Source of the DNA: Locusta migratoria
Taxonomy: Eukaryota > Arthropoda > Insecta > Orthoptera > Acrididae
Assembly (NCBI GenBank): GCA_026315105.1
Contig: CM048745.1
Location: 153,037,323-153,101,322 of the forward strand
Length of the DNA: 64,000 nt
Direction: 5' to 3'
This document shows, in pieces, positions 21,098-30,846 of the stretch. Position numbers and translations under genes: made by a program. Position 1 is the stretch's first letter; every line of letters begins with the position of its first letter. The notes below the pieces were generated by a model that was given only the letters and a program-made list of their open reading frames with translations, was not told the DNA's origin and searched no databases.

Positions 21098-21645
21098 TAT
21101 TCGACGGTGGTGACTGCAAATTTATGCTCGATCCCGACGCCCTGGAACAGCCATGTTGTGTAGATCTTTCTATTTCGTAAGTATGTGGCTGTACATATCA
21201 ACCAATGATGTTTGCTTTGTCGGACATGTCTGACCTAACTGACACCATCACACGAAAACTTGGTGTAACGATTAATTAAGTAATTTTAACGGTACTGTGT
21301 CATAAATACGCATAAAAAAACATTTATGTACGTAGCTGTTAAGAGTGGTAAAATGTATAGATGCTTTCATATCTACTATTCTAATATTACCCTTTCTAAC
21401 ACACTTTAAAATCTTCCACATTATTATGTGAAGATAGAAAATTGAAGTGCACAAACGTCTGACCTGCATACCGATCAGATTTATAGTAAAAATCACCCAC
21501 GAAAGTGATAACGTTCCAGAAAACACATTCTAGGTATGTTTTAAATGATACATTTGCAGCAACAAAATAATACCTGGCAAGCACAATGCCGTCACCCGGG
21601 AATAACCGTGCACTCTGCTGCGAAATGTGCGGCTCTTACCTCTCG
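21098..21645. other. Unassigned AT-rich sequence
   Basis: Nothing recognised. Confidence 0.4.
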
Positions 21646-21647
21646 GA

Positions 21648-22070
21648 GGTTAGGTTAGATTAGGTTAGATTAATAGTTCTTCCATAGATCATACCACGAC
21701 ATTTCGTAATGATGTGGAACGTGTCAGTTTAGTAAATGATGTTTACACATGACAATCAATATTTTAGTAATTTCTTATTTTCATTTTTCTATTTCTATTT
21801 TTTTTTTTAAATTTTAGTTTTTTTATTAAATTTTAAGTTTTATCTAAAAATTTATCTTAAGTGTAGAAGGAATTGCCATTCATAAATTCCTTCAATTTCT
21901 CTTTAAATACTAGTTGTCTATCTGTCAGACTTTTGATGCTACTTGGTAGGTGACCGAAGACTTTTGTAGCAGTATAATTCACACCTTTCTGTGCCAAAGC
22001 TAGATTTAACCTTGAATAGTGAATATCACCCTTTCTCCTATTGTTGTAGCTATGCACACTGCTATTCCTT
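21648..22070 (-). mobile_element. CR1/L2-like LINE, 3' end fragment (copy b)
   Basis: The minus-strand frame (21857-22057) encodes HSYNNRRKGDIHYSRLNLAL, AQKGVNYTATKVFGHLPSSI and KSLTDRQLVFKEKLKEFMNG, the extreme C-terminus of the LINE protein, followed by a T-rich 3'UTR. The 3' tail is made of TAATCTAACC units. Copies a and c match it. It is strongly 5' truncated. Confidence 0.8.
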
Positions 22071-22071
22071 C

Positions 22072-22155
22072 CTCGGGCATTAGTTTAAGTAGTTCGAAAT
22101 TAGGGACCGAGAACCACTGCAGTTAGGTCCTACAGTTTTACATAAAACAAATAAA
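22072..22155 (+). repeat. SINE fragment abutting LINE copy b
   Basis: CCTCGGGCATTAGTTTAAGTA, then AGGGACCGAGAACCACTGCA and TTAGGTCCTAC, form the body of a tRNA-derived SINE (second-family pattern) without its tRNA head. Confidence 0.5.
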
Positions 22156-22191
22156 AGAAAAATATCTCTACTCCTACAATTTCTGTGAAAA

Positions 22192-22641
22192 ATGCACAAA
22201 AATCGTATAACGGTAGCAGATATTCAGGTACAGTATCGAGCAACAGGGACAATTGGCGGCGAACACAACAAGAGTTGTATACGATACATTGAGAAATTGG
22301 GCATGACGGGAGGCAAGTCTGGACATATCGAGAAATCGGATGTTCGACTCCGCGAGAGGCAAAAATTTTTAACCGTCACTTTTGAAGGCGTTAAACGCCA
22401 TGGAACAGCAGAAATATCAATTTCATGTTTTCTTTACTTCTTCAACACCGAACACATGACCAACCAAAAAGGCAATGATCGAATAGCCAGTACCGACTTC
22501 CTGATTTTCAGCAGAATGTTACACGGCTATTTGGTCTTTAGTCCACGTCACTATACAGTACTAAATGTAAGCCTTACACAAAATAAAAGGAATCACAATT
22601 GGTGTCTCCTTTTAGATAACACCAAAGGTGACTATGTGTAG
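22192..22641 (+). CDS. Unrecognised open frame of 149 codons
   Basis: It starts MHKNRITVADIQVQYRATGT and ends LLLDNTKGDYV. I recognise no domain, signal peptide or membrane segment. The opening RITVADIQVQYRATGTIGGE has the flavour of a transposase helix-turn-helix, but this is weak. No intron signals or promoter are evident, and the neighbours are SINE and LINE pieces. It may be chance or the remains of an unknown element. Confidence 0.2.
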   Translation: MHKNRITVADIQVQYRATGTIGGEHNKSCIRYIEKLGMTGGKSGHIEKSDVRLRERQKFLTVTFEGVKRHGTAEISISCFLYFFNTEHMTNQKGNDRIASTDFLIFSRMLHGYLVFSPRHYTVLNVSLTQNKRNHNWCLLLDNTKGDYV

Positions 22642-22828
22642 ACATGTTCGAAAGGAAATACATTCTATGACTACTAGAACGTTGACCTATACACTCAGCA
22701 CACACGCACCTATCGAGAAGCGGGTACCAATTGGCTGTTCCACAACATTCACTTTGCGTGGCTGCGGGTCTTATCATTTGGGCAGTTCCACGCTATATAA
22801 TTACGATAGTAAAATTACGACAAACACA

Positions 22829-23022
22829 GCCGGCCGCGGTGGCCGAGGGGACTGAGGCGCTCCAGTCACGGTCTGCACGACTACTACGGTCGGGGATTCG
22901 AATCCCCCCTCGGGCATGGATATTTGTGCCGTCCTAGTTCGTAAGTAGTTCATAAGTAGTTTGTTAGTTTAGGGACTGATGACCCCTAGTTAAGTCCCAT
23001 AGACTATACAAACAAACAAACA
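22829..23022 (+). mobile_element. tRNA-derived SINE (family 1)
   Basis: GCCGGCCGCGGTGGCCGAG head, A and B boxes, CTCGGGCATGG junction, and an ACAAACAAACAAA tail. A perfect 12-bp target duplication ACGACAAACACA lies at 22817-22828 and 23023-23034. Confidence 0.95.
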
Positions 23023-23073
23023 ACGACAAACACAATTGACACGAATCTTAAGTGACACCGGAGGTCTTTTCAA

Positions 23074-23105
23074 AAATGTTCAAATGTTTGTAAACCTTTT
23101 GGGGC
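23074..23105 (-). repeat. SINE family 1 tail remnant
   Basis: AAAATGTTCAAATGTTTGTAA is the reversed 3' tail seen in the complete minus-strand SINEs (for example 35223-35408). Only about 25 bp remains before the palindrome. Confidence 0.5.
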
Positions 23106-23117
23106 AAAAAGCTCTAG

Positions 23118-23450
23118 CCGGTCACGTGGCAACACGTAAGGCAGCCCCGTTCACTCACGTGGGCGACTCGCACCATCACCTGGCCCAACACCTCCTAGAA
23201 GACAAGGGCTTACAACAGGCCGTGCCTACGTCACACTTAGAGGCCCCGGCCGCCACCTCACTGGATGGCCGCTGGGGCACGCCCACCGCCGCGCAGCGGC
23301 CGGCCAGTCAGATGGCGGCCGGGGCCTCTAAGTGTGACGTAGGCACGGCCTGTTGTAAGCCCTTGTCTTCTAGGAGGTGTTGGGCCAGGTGATGGTGCGA
23401 GTCGCCCACGTGAGTGAACGGGGCTGCCTTACGTGTTGCCACGTGACCGG
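23118..23450. mobile_element. Perfect 138-bp-arm palindrome (foldback)
   Basis: The left arm 23118-23255 and right arm 23313-23450 are exact reverse complements over all 138 bases, around a 57-bp loop that itself contains a GGCCGCTG/CAGCGGCC stem. The arms are GC-rich in AT-rich surroundings and contain four CACGTG hexamers. The sequence CTCTA occurs just outside both ends and may be a target duplication. There is no coding capacity; an open frame across it is a by-product. It is probably a young foldback element, a recent inverted duplication, or an assembly artefact. Confidence 0.9.
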
Positions 23451-23572
23451 TCCTCTACACCTGCGGCCGACCGATTCGGCTGACACAATTACGAAACCGG
23501 CCCACAGCTCTGTGTAGTGTTGCCGCGTAACTTACCAACTGTAGTCTCACAGGAGTCTTCAACGACAGCTCA

Positions 23573-24558
23573 TCTAATATATAAAGCAGAGTGTACGTAT
23601 GTTTGTAAGTGTTGCATACAAATCTACAGTTGTGATCCAATCTTTATGAAATTTTGTACACGTAAGCTTCAATCAATGAGAACGGTCGCCGTAAGTGTAA
23701 GAATGACATACGATATATAGTTCACGAGAAATGACGTCATAAACATTGAGATGCGCAAAAAACTGCTACATTTTGCGACAATGCTGCTCATTTTCTCCTA
23801 AACCATTGGACCGATTTCAACCAAATCTGGTACACAAATTACTTACCGTGAGGTAACAATTGCTGCATGGCTAAGAATCACATAAGGCACATGGTTCAAA
23901 AGATATTACGTCATAACCAATAAAAACCGCAAAAAATGCCATATAATGCGGAGACTTTCGAAATACAGAATGAGAATGACAGTACTTAGCGACTTGCAAC
24001 AAACTTTAAACATAATTTCAAACCTTTATTAAACTTTTATTCGCTGGCAACCGTAGTAAAATGATGAAAGGAAAAAAAGTTTCTCGTTTACTACTTTTCC
24101 GCTGTTTACGGAGTAAAACTACGGATCTCGGTATGACGTTACAATTTATAATTTGGACGCTACAAATTGTAGCGACAGGAAATTTTACAGACGGTATACA
24201 CATATAAAGTTGAATGTACCTTCTAAATTGTATCACATTCCGACATGCAATTCATGAGATATGAGCACGTAAACAGTAACGTTCATGGAAAATTACTCCA
24301 TCCGGCTAGAAGCGAAGGCAGTTTACTTCCATAGAGCTACTGAAATGATAAAATTATTTACTTTATAATTTAAAAAGAAATCGATGAATAACTGGTATAA
24401 ATAAACCTTTGGTTTGAAATTGGTGTATACCCGGAAAGTCAGAATCGGAAGCCTGGAACCTGATTTTATGATATGTGCTTTCCATCTGCACCTACTGCAG
24501 TTTCACATGCAGCATGGCAGATATTCAACATCCTGGCCAACGCCGGGTTTTCAGCTAG
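23573..24558 (+). mobile_element. Non-autonomous Helitron (986 bp)
   Basis: The 5' end is TCTAATATATAAAGC after A (host A|T). The 3' end is CTAG at 24555-24558 before T. About 10 bp upstream is a hairpin with CCTGGC/GCCGGG stem and CAAC loop. Body phrases such as AACCATTGGACCGATTTCAA and TTATGAAATTTTGTACAC are typical of insect Helitron-like elements. There is no Rep/helicase. Confidence 0.8.
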
Positions 24559-24599
24559 TTCAATACAAATCTTATGTCGGAACATCTCAATATTTCACT

Positions 24600-25118
24600 G
24601 CTATTGAAGCACGTAAAATGGAGTGCAAACGACTAAGAAATGAGATGAACAGGAAGTGCAAAAGCGATAAGTAGGAGTGGCTAAAAGGCAAATACAAGTC
24701 CTTAGAGGAATGTTTAAATAGGCGAAAAGTAGATACCGCCATTAGGAAAATAAAAGAGACATTTGTAGACAACAAAAATAGATGTATCAATATCAATAAC
24801 TCAGATGGAAAACCAGTTCTGAGTAAAGCAGGGAAAACTGAAAGGCGGAAAGAGTACATAGAGGGGCTCTACAACGGAAATGAACTTGGAGACAATATTG
24901 TACGAAGGGACGAGGAAGTAGATGAAGATGAAATAGGAAATACCATATTGAGAGCTGAATTTGATAGAGCACTGAAAGACCTAAGTTGAAACAAGGACCC
25001 CGGAGTAGGATACATTCCTTCATAGCTACTGAACTCTCTGGGAGAACCAGCCATGACAAAGCTATTTCACCTACTGAGTAAGATGTATGAGACAGGCGAA
25101 ATAACCTCAGACTTATAA
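24600..25118 (+). mobile_element. RTE-type LINE copy 3, first part
   Basis: This matches copy 1 at about 3650-4150: AAAATGGAGTGCAAACGACT, GTAGATACCGCCA, AACTCAGATGGAAAACCAGT and TCAGACTT. Stops and small losses are frequent. About 230 bp of reverse-transcriptase sequence is missing where another LINE has entered. Confidence 0.85.
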
Positions 25119-25131
25119 GTCTGAGGTTATT
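25100..25131. repeat. Perfect 32-bp palindrome
   Basis: The RTE sequence ATAACCTCAGACTTAT is followed directly by its own reverse complement. It sits at the junction between RTE copy 3 and the inserted LINE. Confidence 0.95.
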
Positions 25132-25140
25132 GTTATTATC

Positions 25141-25142
<2 letters not shown>

Positions 25143-25203
<61 letters not shown>
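25143..25203. repeat. TA microsatellite, probable LINE tail
   Basis: About 30 TA units directly next to the 3'UTR end of the minus-strand LINE, so it may derive from that LINE's 3' tail. Confidence 0.9.
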
Positions 25204-25206
<3 letters not shown>

Positions 25207-25972
25207 GCCACTACCCGCACCGAAACTACGTTTATTCTGCGGTATCGCTCCCTGTATATCTAGTAAAGCCAACCAATGCCCTTGAAAAGTGCAAGGAGTA
25301 CCTTTACCAGTTCTTTATTAGACACAATTTCGTTGGGTCTGATTGTCCCAAATGTTCTGTGCCTTTTACTCTCCAATGCAATGCATTAGAAGATTAGATG
25401 TGATGCAGTTTCATCACCGTCATCACAGATCCTACATTTAGGGTCCTCTTCTGTTATTCCCATTGTATGTAGATGTCTTTTGAAATTCCCATGGCCTGTC
25501 AGCAATCCAACCATGAGTCTAATCTCTCTCCTGTTCAGGCCCAGGATTGCAGAGCTTCTTTTAAAACATGGCTTTGGCATCATTACCTTGCCATGTTTTT
25601 GTTGATAGACTTTGGTCCAATATTCTACGTGCTTTCTTCTGAGCCACTTACGTAGATCCAATTTGATCATTGCCTTGGTGATTGTCAGGACAGGTTCCGG
25701 TCCAATAAATGGGGTCTCTGCCCCCATCCTGGCTAATCTGTCGGCATGTTCGTTGCCACTGATCCCAGAGTGGCCAGGGACCCACAATAGGTTTACTCTA
25801 TTGCTTTCCCCTAGCTCCAACAGAACCCTGTGACATTCTGCAACAATTTCAGACCTTGTTGCAGGAGCTGCCAGTGATCTCAGGGATGCCTGGCTGTCTG
25901 AATAGATATAGATGCTACGGTCTTTGTAGCACCTACGCAAATTCTCCTCCCCACACGCCCTGATGGCAGTCG
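25204..25972 (-). mobile_element. RNase H-bearing LINE, 3' end, inserted in RTE copy 3
   Basis: The minus strand carries an RNase H domain, a post-RNase H C-terminal region with cysteines, and a 3'UTR ending in the TA tract. RTE copy 3 resumes at 25973 with CTTATCTTAGATTAAGG. RNase H after reverse transcriptase is found in I/R1/LOA-group LINEs, so this is a different class from the RTE copies. Confidence 0.8.
25386..25940 (-). pseudogene. LINE RNase H and zinc-binding C-terminus
   Basis: The frame shows YSDSQASLRSL (RNase H aspartate block, residues about 13-23), LLWVPGHSGISGNEHADRLA (the conserved H-x3-G-N-x2-A-D block, residues about 51-70) and, near the end, GHGNFKRHLHTMGITEEDPK with CRICDDGDETASH, a CCHC-like C-terminal motif. 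The enzyme would degrade RNA in RNA-DNA hybrids during retrotransposition. The N-terminal RNase H strands and all reverse transcriptase are missing. The frame continues past a shift near 25386 to about 25265. Confidence 0.85.
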
Positions 25973-26262
25973 GCTTATCTTAGATTAAGGAAAGGCAAAC
26001 CTACATTTCTAGCTTTGGTAGATTTGGAGAAGGCCTTTTGAGAATGTTGATTAGAATACACTCTTTCAAATTCTGAAATCAGTAGAGGTAATAATTGAAG
26101 GTTATTTACAACTTATACATTAACCAAACAGCTGTTATTATAGTTGAAGGGTACGAAAGGGATGCAGTGGTTGGGAAGGGAGTAACACATAGTTATAACT
26201 TTTCTCCAACGTTATTCAATCTGTACATTGAGGAAACTGTGAAGGAAAGCAAATTGTCTACT
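25973..26262 (+). mobile_element. RTE-type LINE copy 3, second part
   Basis: It resumes with LRKGKPTFLALVDLEKAF (motif A, then a frameshift) and VVGKGVTHSYNFSPTLFNLY (motif B heavily changed from GVRQGC). It ends before the FADD motif, at about 26262. Confidence 0.8.
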
Positions 26263-26279
26263 GTTTATGCTGATTAATC

Positions 26280-26690
26280 TGATGCATATATTATTTGTGA
26301 AAAACGCCTCATTAAATCAGGAAAGCATAATTCAGGAATGTGATTGTACGAATTTTTTATGGAACTTTCTAGAATCCAGCATTATCAATAAATAAAAGTG
26401 CAACGAATCACAGTAAGTCTTTAGTTCGACTCAATATTATTTTGGCTCAGTTTCAGTGATTGTAATACCAGGTTGTAGTATCTGTTTCTTTTTATAGCGA
26501 CGCTAATTTATGTTTTTGGAGATAATGAAGATAAGTCAAACATGCAGCAGTGTACTTCCATTTACTATACAGAACCCAGGCTGCGTGATTAGATAGTTTC
26601 AGGAGAACAGTTATAGTGCGAAGAAGGTGACTAAAACAACAAACACATTTCCAACCAACGTCAATCAAACAACACAGTTACATATAACTA
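26280..26690. other. Unassigned AT-rich sequence
   Basis: Nothing recognised. Confidence 0.4.
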
Positions 26691-27727
26691 ACTCAATTGT
26701 AGTTTTTCAACTACCGAGGAGGAGGTGTGTAATGCTGTAAAACAATTAAAGAACAAAAACTCAGCAGGTATGGATGAAAGCCCAATGTGTGTGCTGAAAA
26801 AAAAAGCATAAATAACATCGAAGCTCCACTCATAAATGAATCCTTCAAAACTGGTTACTTTCCTGACTAACTGAAGCATGCAAAAAATTTACCAGCTTAC
26901 AAGAATGGTGATGTAGAAAACATTGAGAACTACAGACCAGTAGCCCTTCTGTAATCCTCTTCTGTAGTAATAGAGAAGATAATGAAAAATAGACTTATGA
27001 GCTACCTAAGTAAATACAACCTCATCTGCAAGACCAATATGGTTTCAGGCCCGGCAGAGGCACAGAATTCGCAATAGCACAAAAATAGTCTTAGAAGCAC
27101 TAGTTGAGAACAGCTATGTAACTGACCTTTTTCTAGATATTGTCCACCACCAGATACTGTTATATAATGTTATATAAGTAAGAGGCACTAGGAATAAGGG
27201 GAGTGGCAAACAAATGCTTTAGTTCATATGTAAAAAACAGAGTACAATCAGTAGAGATCATGTCTCCAATGGGTCAAAGAACATTGAGAAACACACAACG
27301 CAATCACAGCATATCAATATTGCGATCATCCAAGGAAGCATAATGTGCCCGATATTGTTTCTGGTGTATATAAACGACGGAGCGAAGATATGTCTGCCGA
27401 TGGCAGCAACATATTAATCACCAGTATGACACAGACACAAACGCTGGAAAAATCTACTGAAGTGCTGAGAGATGTTTACAAATGGTCACAGAAAAATAAA
27501 GTAACCGTCAGCATTAAGAAAACAAGTATGTTTTAGAATAAATAGGAAAATGAGTCCATTAAATTTAGTTCTAGATAACATCTCTTAGGTGATGTACATT
27601 CAACAAAAATTTTAGGGTTGCTCACTGATAGCTAAAAGAAGTGGAAAGAACATGCCATGAAACTCTCGAATAAGCTATCTACAACATGTTATGCTGTTAG
27701 AGTCCTTGCAGCTACATGCAGTGAAAA

Positions 27728-28055
27728 ATGCCAGAGAACTGTTTTAGTTATATTCATTCAGCAATCAGTTATGTAATAATTTTCTGTTCAACCAGTTCTC
27801 AGAACTTGCAGACTGTATTTAAAATGCAAAAGAGAGCAATTAGAATTATAACAAAAAGCAGTAAGTTCGCCCACTGCAGAGACCTTTTCAAAATGTTAGA
27901 AATTTTAACTGTTCCTTGCGAATTTATATTCGAAACCATAGTGTGTATACAGAAAAATATAGAAAATTACAGTACAAATGACAAATTCAATAACTATAAC
28001 ACAAAAAAGTCACCATCTTCACCTAGACAGCAAAAAATAAACAGGAGACTCAAAA
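27728..28055 (+). pseudogene. LINE reverse-transcriptase C-terminal segment
   Basis: About 110 codons with SYIHSAISYVIIFCSTSSQN, then KMQKRAIRIITKSSKFAHCR and DLFKMLEILTVPCEFIFETI. This is the thumb/C-terminal region of CR1/L2-like LINE proteins (compare QKRVIRIIAGAHPRSSCRHL in the copy at 38.4 kb). It is cut by the SINE at 28056 and resumes at 28255. Confidence 0.75.
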
Positions 28056-28254
28056 TGAAATGAAATGGTTGTAGAGCTTATGGAACTTAACTACGGGGTC
28101 ATCAGTCCCTAAACTTACAAACTACTTGTGATCTAGCTAATACCAAGGACGGCACAAATGTCCATGCCCGAGGGGGGATTCGAACCCCAGACCATAGTGG
28201 TCGTGCAGCCTGTGACTGGCGCGCTGCAGACGGCTCGGCCACCGCGGCCGGCGT
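28056..28254 (-). mobile_element. tRNA-derived SINE (family 1, head variant)
   Basis: Reversed copy: tail at left, head CGGCCACCGCGGCCGGC at right. The A-box side differs from other copies (GTCTGCAGCGCGCCAGT in sense). A 10-bp target duplication, AGACTCAAAA / AGATTCAAAA (one mismatch), lies at 28046-28055 and 28255-28264. Confidence 0.9.
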
Positions 28255-28406
28255 AGATTCAAAACATTGTATGAAGATCTAAAGCTGTTTAACATACTGC
28301 CACAGAAAATAAAAGAGACTGATAAAATGTATTGCTTTAGGAAATATCTTAAACTGCATTTGCAGGAACGCTGTTTTTATACTGTAAGTGAATTGCTTAC
28401 AAGGGA

Positions 28407-28612
28407 ACCTTCCCATCGCACCCCCGTCAGATTTAGTTATAAGTTGGCCAGTGGATAGGCCGTGAAAAACTGAACACAGATCAATCGAGAAAACTGGAAG
28501 AAGTTGTTTGGAACTATGAAAAAAATAAGCGAAATATAAAAACTGAGCAGTCCATGCGAAAGATAAGCAGTGAGGACGACGTGAGTACAGTAGCGCCCTG
28601 GTCCAGTGGTAG
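28407..28612 (+). repeat. Left long inverted repeat of an unclassified DNA element
   Basis: The block from AAGGGAACCTTCCCATCGCA to about 28560 is inverted relative to 31335-31458: AGTGGATAGGCC, GAAAAACTGAACACAGATCA and AGAAGTTGTTTGGAAC pair with their reverse complements there. I recall this as an abundant long-TIR repeat of locusts; I cannot assign a superfamily. Confidence 0.65.
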
Positions 28613-29013
28613 TCTGGTGTAACGTACACTCCCCTAACGTGCCGACTACATGGTGCTACTACGTGAACGGAAAACACCCCACGCAGTCACGTCTGCACAG
28701 CATTCACCTCCCGGCGACACCGCTGTGCCAGACGTGCAACGTGCATGATACGGACACACACCGACTAGACTGCGGAACGGCAAAGGACATTTGGCATCTG
28801 CTCTGCCGCCTTTTGCCCTTCGTTCAACGCACTGCACCTAATGCTATACAGATGACGACCTTACTCTATTCTGATGAGATTCCATATTCGAATACGAAGA
28901 GAAATGCAGTAAACTGGCTGAAAGGAATGACAGTGCACTATATATTAGGCACAACGGAACACGAGGTCGGTGATTATAGAACTTTTATAGAGAGCCAACA
29001 TACGAAAAATTAA
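28606..29013 (+). pseudogene. LINE C-terminal zinc-binding domain (zf-RVT-like)
   Basis: The frame shows NVPTTWCYYVNGKHPTQSRL, HSIHLPATPLCQTCNVHDTD and THRLDCGTAKDIWHLLCRLL. The spaced C-x2-C ... H ... C pattern with a following IWHLL is the zinc-binding domain found after reverse transcriptase in several LINE clades. The domain spans residues about 12-70 and the rest is tail. The ATG is fortuitous. No reverse transcriptase precedes it, so it is an orphan fragment, apparently inserted in the long-TIR element. Confidence 0.7.
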
Positions 29014-29483
29014 GAGGAATGCAAACTGCCGGAAAAATTACGCAAACTTTCTCTTGAAGGTGTTTGATGACTTCTTGGTGGTCCGTTGAAGCCGGGCATG
29101 AGCAGATATTAAGTAACTGAAAATGAACTGGTTCATTAATAAAAAAAATGAGAGTTATGATCGAATTTACCGGTAATAAACACACCACGAGAAGACGGCC
29201 AAGGCTCCGGACTGTTCAGAAAGTCTCCTTAAATACCTTCCTGACGTTCAAGAAAAAGAAAGGGGGAAAAATCTTTTTTAATTTTATTTATAATTCAAAG
29301 AATTCGGTAAGACTTCAAAACACAACGGTTAGGATGGGCCTTTTTGTTTCTTCTGTTGTCTATTTTTATTTAAAATAAAAGCCATGAAGTTTAAACAAAA
29401 GAACACATTTCTTTTCCTTTGCCTTAGTTGCATCCTTGATTTAGTATAGGGTAGTGATGGTGGCACTAGACATTCCTTTTTGC
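29014..29483. other. Unassigned sequence, possibly LINE 3'UTR
   Basis: It follows the zinc-binding fragment in the same orientation and is AT-rich, but it has no diagnostic feature. Confidence 0.35.

Positions 29484-29547
<64 letters not shown>
29484..29547. repeat. AT microsatellite, left of foldback
   Basis: About 30 AT units ending exactly at the foldback's first base. Confidence 0.95.
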
Positions 29548-29551
<4 letters not shown>

Positions 29552-30205
29552 GTTTCACTAAGTGTGTTTGCCTCTGAAACTTATAAAATAATAGGTGACG
29601 GGAAATTTTAATGCGGTAGGTCAACACAAGAAATATTACACTTTCTGCGGAGCTATGAACATATTTTATTGTATCATTTTCCAAAGAGTCACACCACAAA
29701 GATATAATTTTTTTTTAAATGGAACAATAGTTTTGAAACCAGCTGCGTCCAAATCAATTTAAACTACATTCCTATCACTGTTAGTTTGGGAGCTACAACC
29801 CATCAAAGTTCCGGGGTCGGAGGCTGCGATAGCGTAGCTGACTGGCCGAGTGGCTATCCCTGGGGCACGGCACACTGTCTCATGACCACCAGCCAGTGAG
29901 CTACGCTGTCGTAGCCTCCGCCCCCTAAACTTTGAAGGGTTGTAGCTCCCAAACTAACAGTGATAAGAATGTAGTTTAAATTGATTTAGATGCTGCTGGT
30001 TTCAACGAATCCTATGCACAATAGAAAAACTATTGTTCCATTTAAAAAATTATATCTCTGTGCCGTAACTCATTGGAAAATGATACAATAAACTATGTTC
30101 ATAGCTCCGCAGAAAGTGTAACATTTCTTGTGTTGACCTACCGCATTAAAATTTCCTGTCACCTATTATTTTATAAGTTACAGAGCCAAACACACTTAGT
30201 GAGAC

Positions 30206-30209
<4 letters not shown>
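29548..30209. mobile_element. Foldback MITE inserted in a TA microsatellite
   Basis: The arms (29548-29845 and 29890-30209) are inverted copies, beginning GGGTGTTTCACTAAGTGTGT and ending with its inverse. The right arm has about 20 extra bases near 30005. TA repeats continue on both sides (29484-29547 and 30210-30240). A TA target and GGGTGT termini suit a mariner-type MITE. The loop is about 45 bp. No coding capacity. Confidence 0.9.

Positions 30210-30240
<31 letters not shown>
30210..30240. repeat. AT microsatellite, right of foldback
   Basis: About 15 units, continuing the tract interrupted by the foldback. Confidence 0.95.
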
Positions 30241-30242
<2 letters not shown>

Positions 30243-30428
30243 GTGGTTAGTGTGAGGAGCTGCCGAGCGAGAGGTCATTATTTTGAGCCCTCCCAACGGT
30301 GAAAATTTTAATTTTCCGAAAATTATTATGTCTGTCTGTCCGATGCGAGGTAACTCCGTTGTAGTATGGGATCGCTATGCCTAAACAAACATGTAAACAC
30401 ACGACGTTAGTCGATTACAGTGCACGGC
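30241..30428 (+). repeat. Long-TIR element body, part
   Basis: GTGGTTAGTGTGAGGAGCTG, then CGAGCGAGAGGTCATTATTT, resemble the tRNA-like A-box stretch at the inner end of the long inverted repeat (compare CTGGTCCAGTGGTAGTCTGG at 28600). I infer that it continues the element interrupted at 28612. Confidence 0.4.
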
Positions 30429-30430
30429 AG

Positions 30431-30628
30431 GGCCGGCCGCGAGGCCGAGGAGACTGAGGCGCTTCAGTCACGGTCAGCACGGCCACTACGGTCGGGGGTT
30501 CGAATCCCCCCTCGGGCACGGATATTTGTGTCGTCTTTAGTATAAGGTAGTTGATAAGTAGTTTGTAAGTTTAGGGACTGATGACCCCGCAGTTAAGTCC
30601 CATAAGCTTAACAAACATTTGAACATTT
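30431..30628 (+). mobile_element. tRNA-derived SINE (family 1)
   Basis: GCCGGCCGCGAGGCCGAGG head, GGTTCGAATCC B box, and an AAACATTTGAACATTTT tail. An 8-bp target duplication TGCACGGC lies at 30421-30428 and 30629-30636. Confidence 0.9.
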
Positions 30629-30846
30629 TGCACGGCGGAGAGAGTATTCCTTCTGACGAAGCTTCCCAGCTGGCAGTTGACTGTTCGTTACTTTGGACGA
30701 GAGCGTGCTAAATACGTGAGTTGTCCGTGGGCAATATGAATCCAGCAAATATAGCTCACTTCAGTAACAAGGCCAATGAATACTTTCCGAACTTTAAGGA
30801 ATCCAACAGTTCCTTAAGGGCCGAACGATTGTCGAGCATTTGTGTG

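Larger units (their letters stand above)
26695..28405 (+). mobile_element. CR1/L2-like LINE, reverse transcriptase to C-terminus, with SINE inside
   Basis: Decayed reverse-transcriptase sequence begins with EEEVCNAVKQLKNKNSAGMD and passes through a YGFRPGRGTE-like fingers block near 27040. It then continues into the intact-frame C-terminal region LQTVFKMQKRAIRIITKSSK. After the SINE it finishes with LYEDLKLFNILPQKIKETDK and MYCFRKYLKLHLQERCFY. Stops are frequent before 27700. It resembles copies a-c in its QKRAIRII block but is a more complete, different copy or subfamily. Confidence 0.75.

Noticed and set aside
21648..21672. Telomeric TTAGG repeats
   Set aside because: The units are TTAGGTTAGA-like (10 bp) and form the 3' tail of the LINE. 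There is no run of pure TTAGG.
23036..23392. 118-codon open frame across the palindrome
   Set aside because: It is open because both arms are GC-rich and mirror each other. The protein would be a read-through of an inverted repeat.
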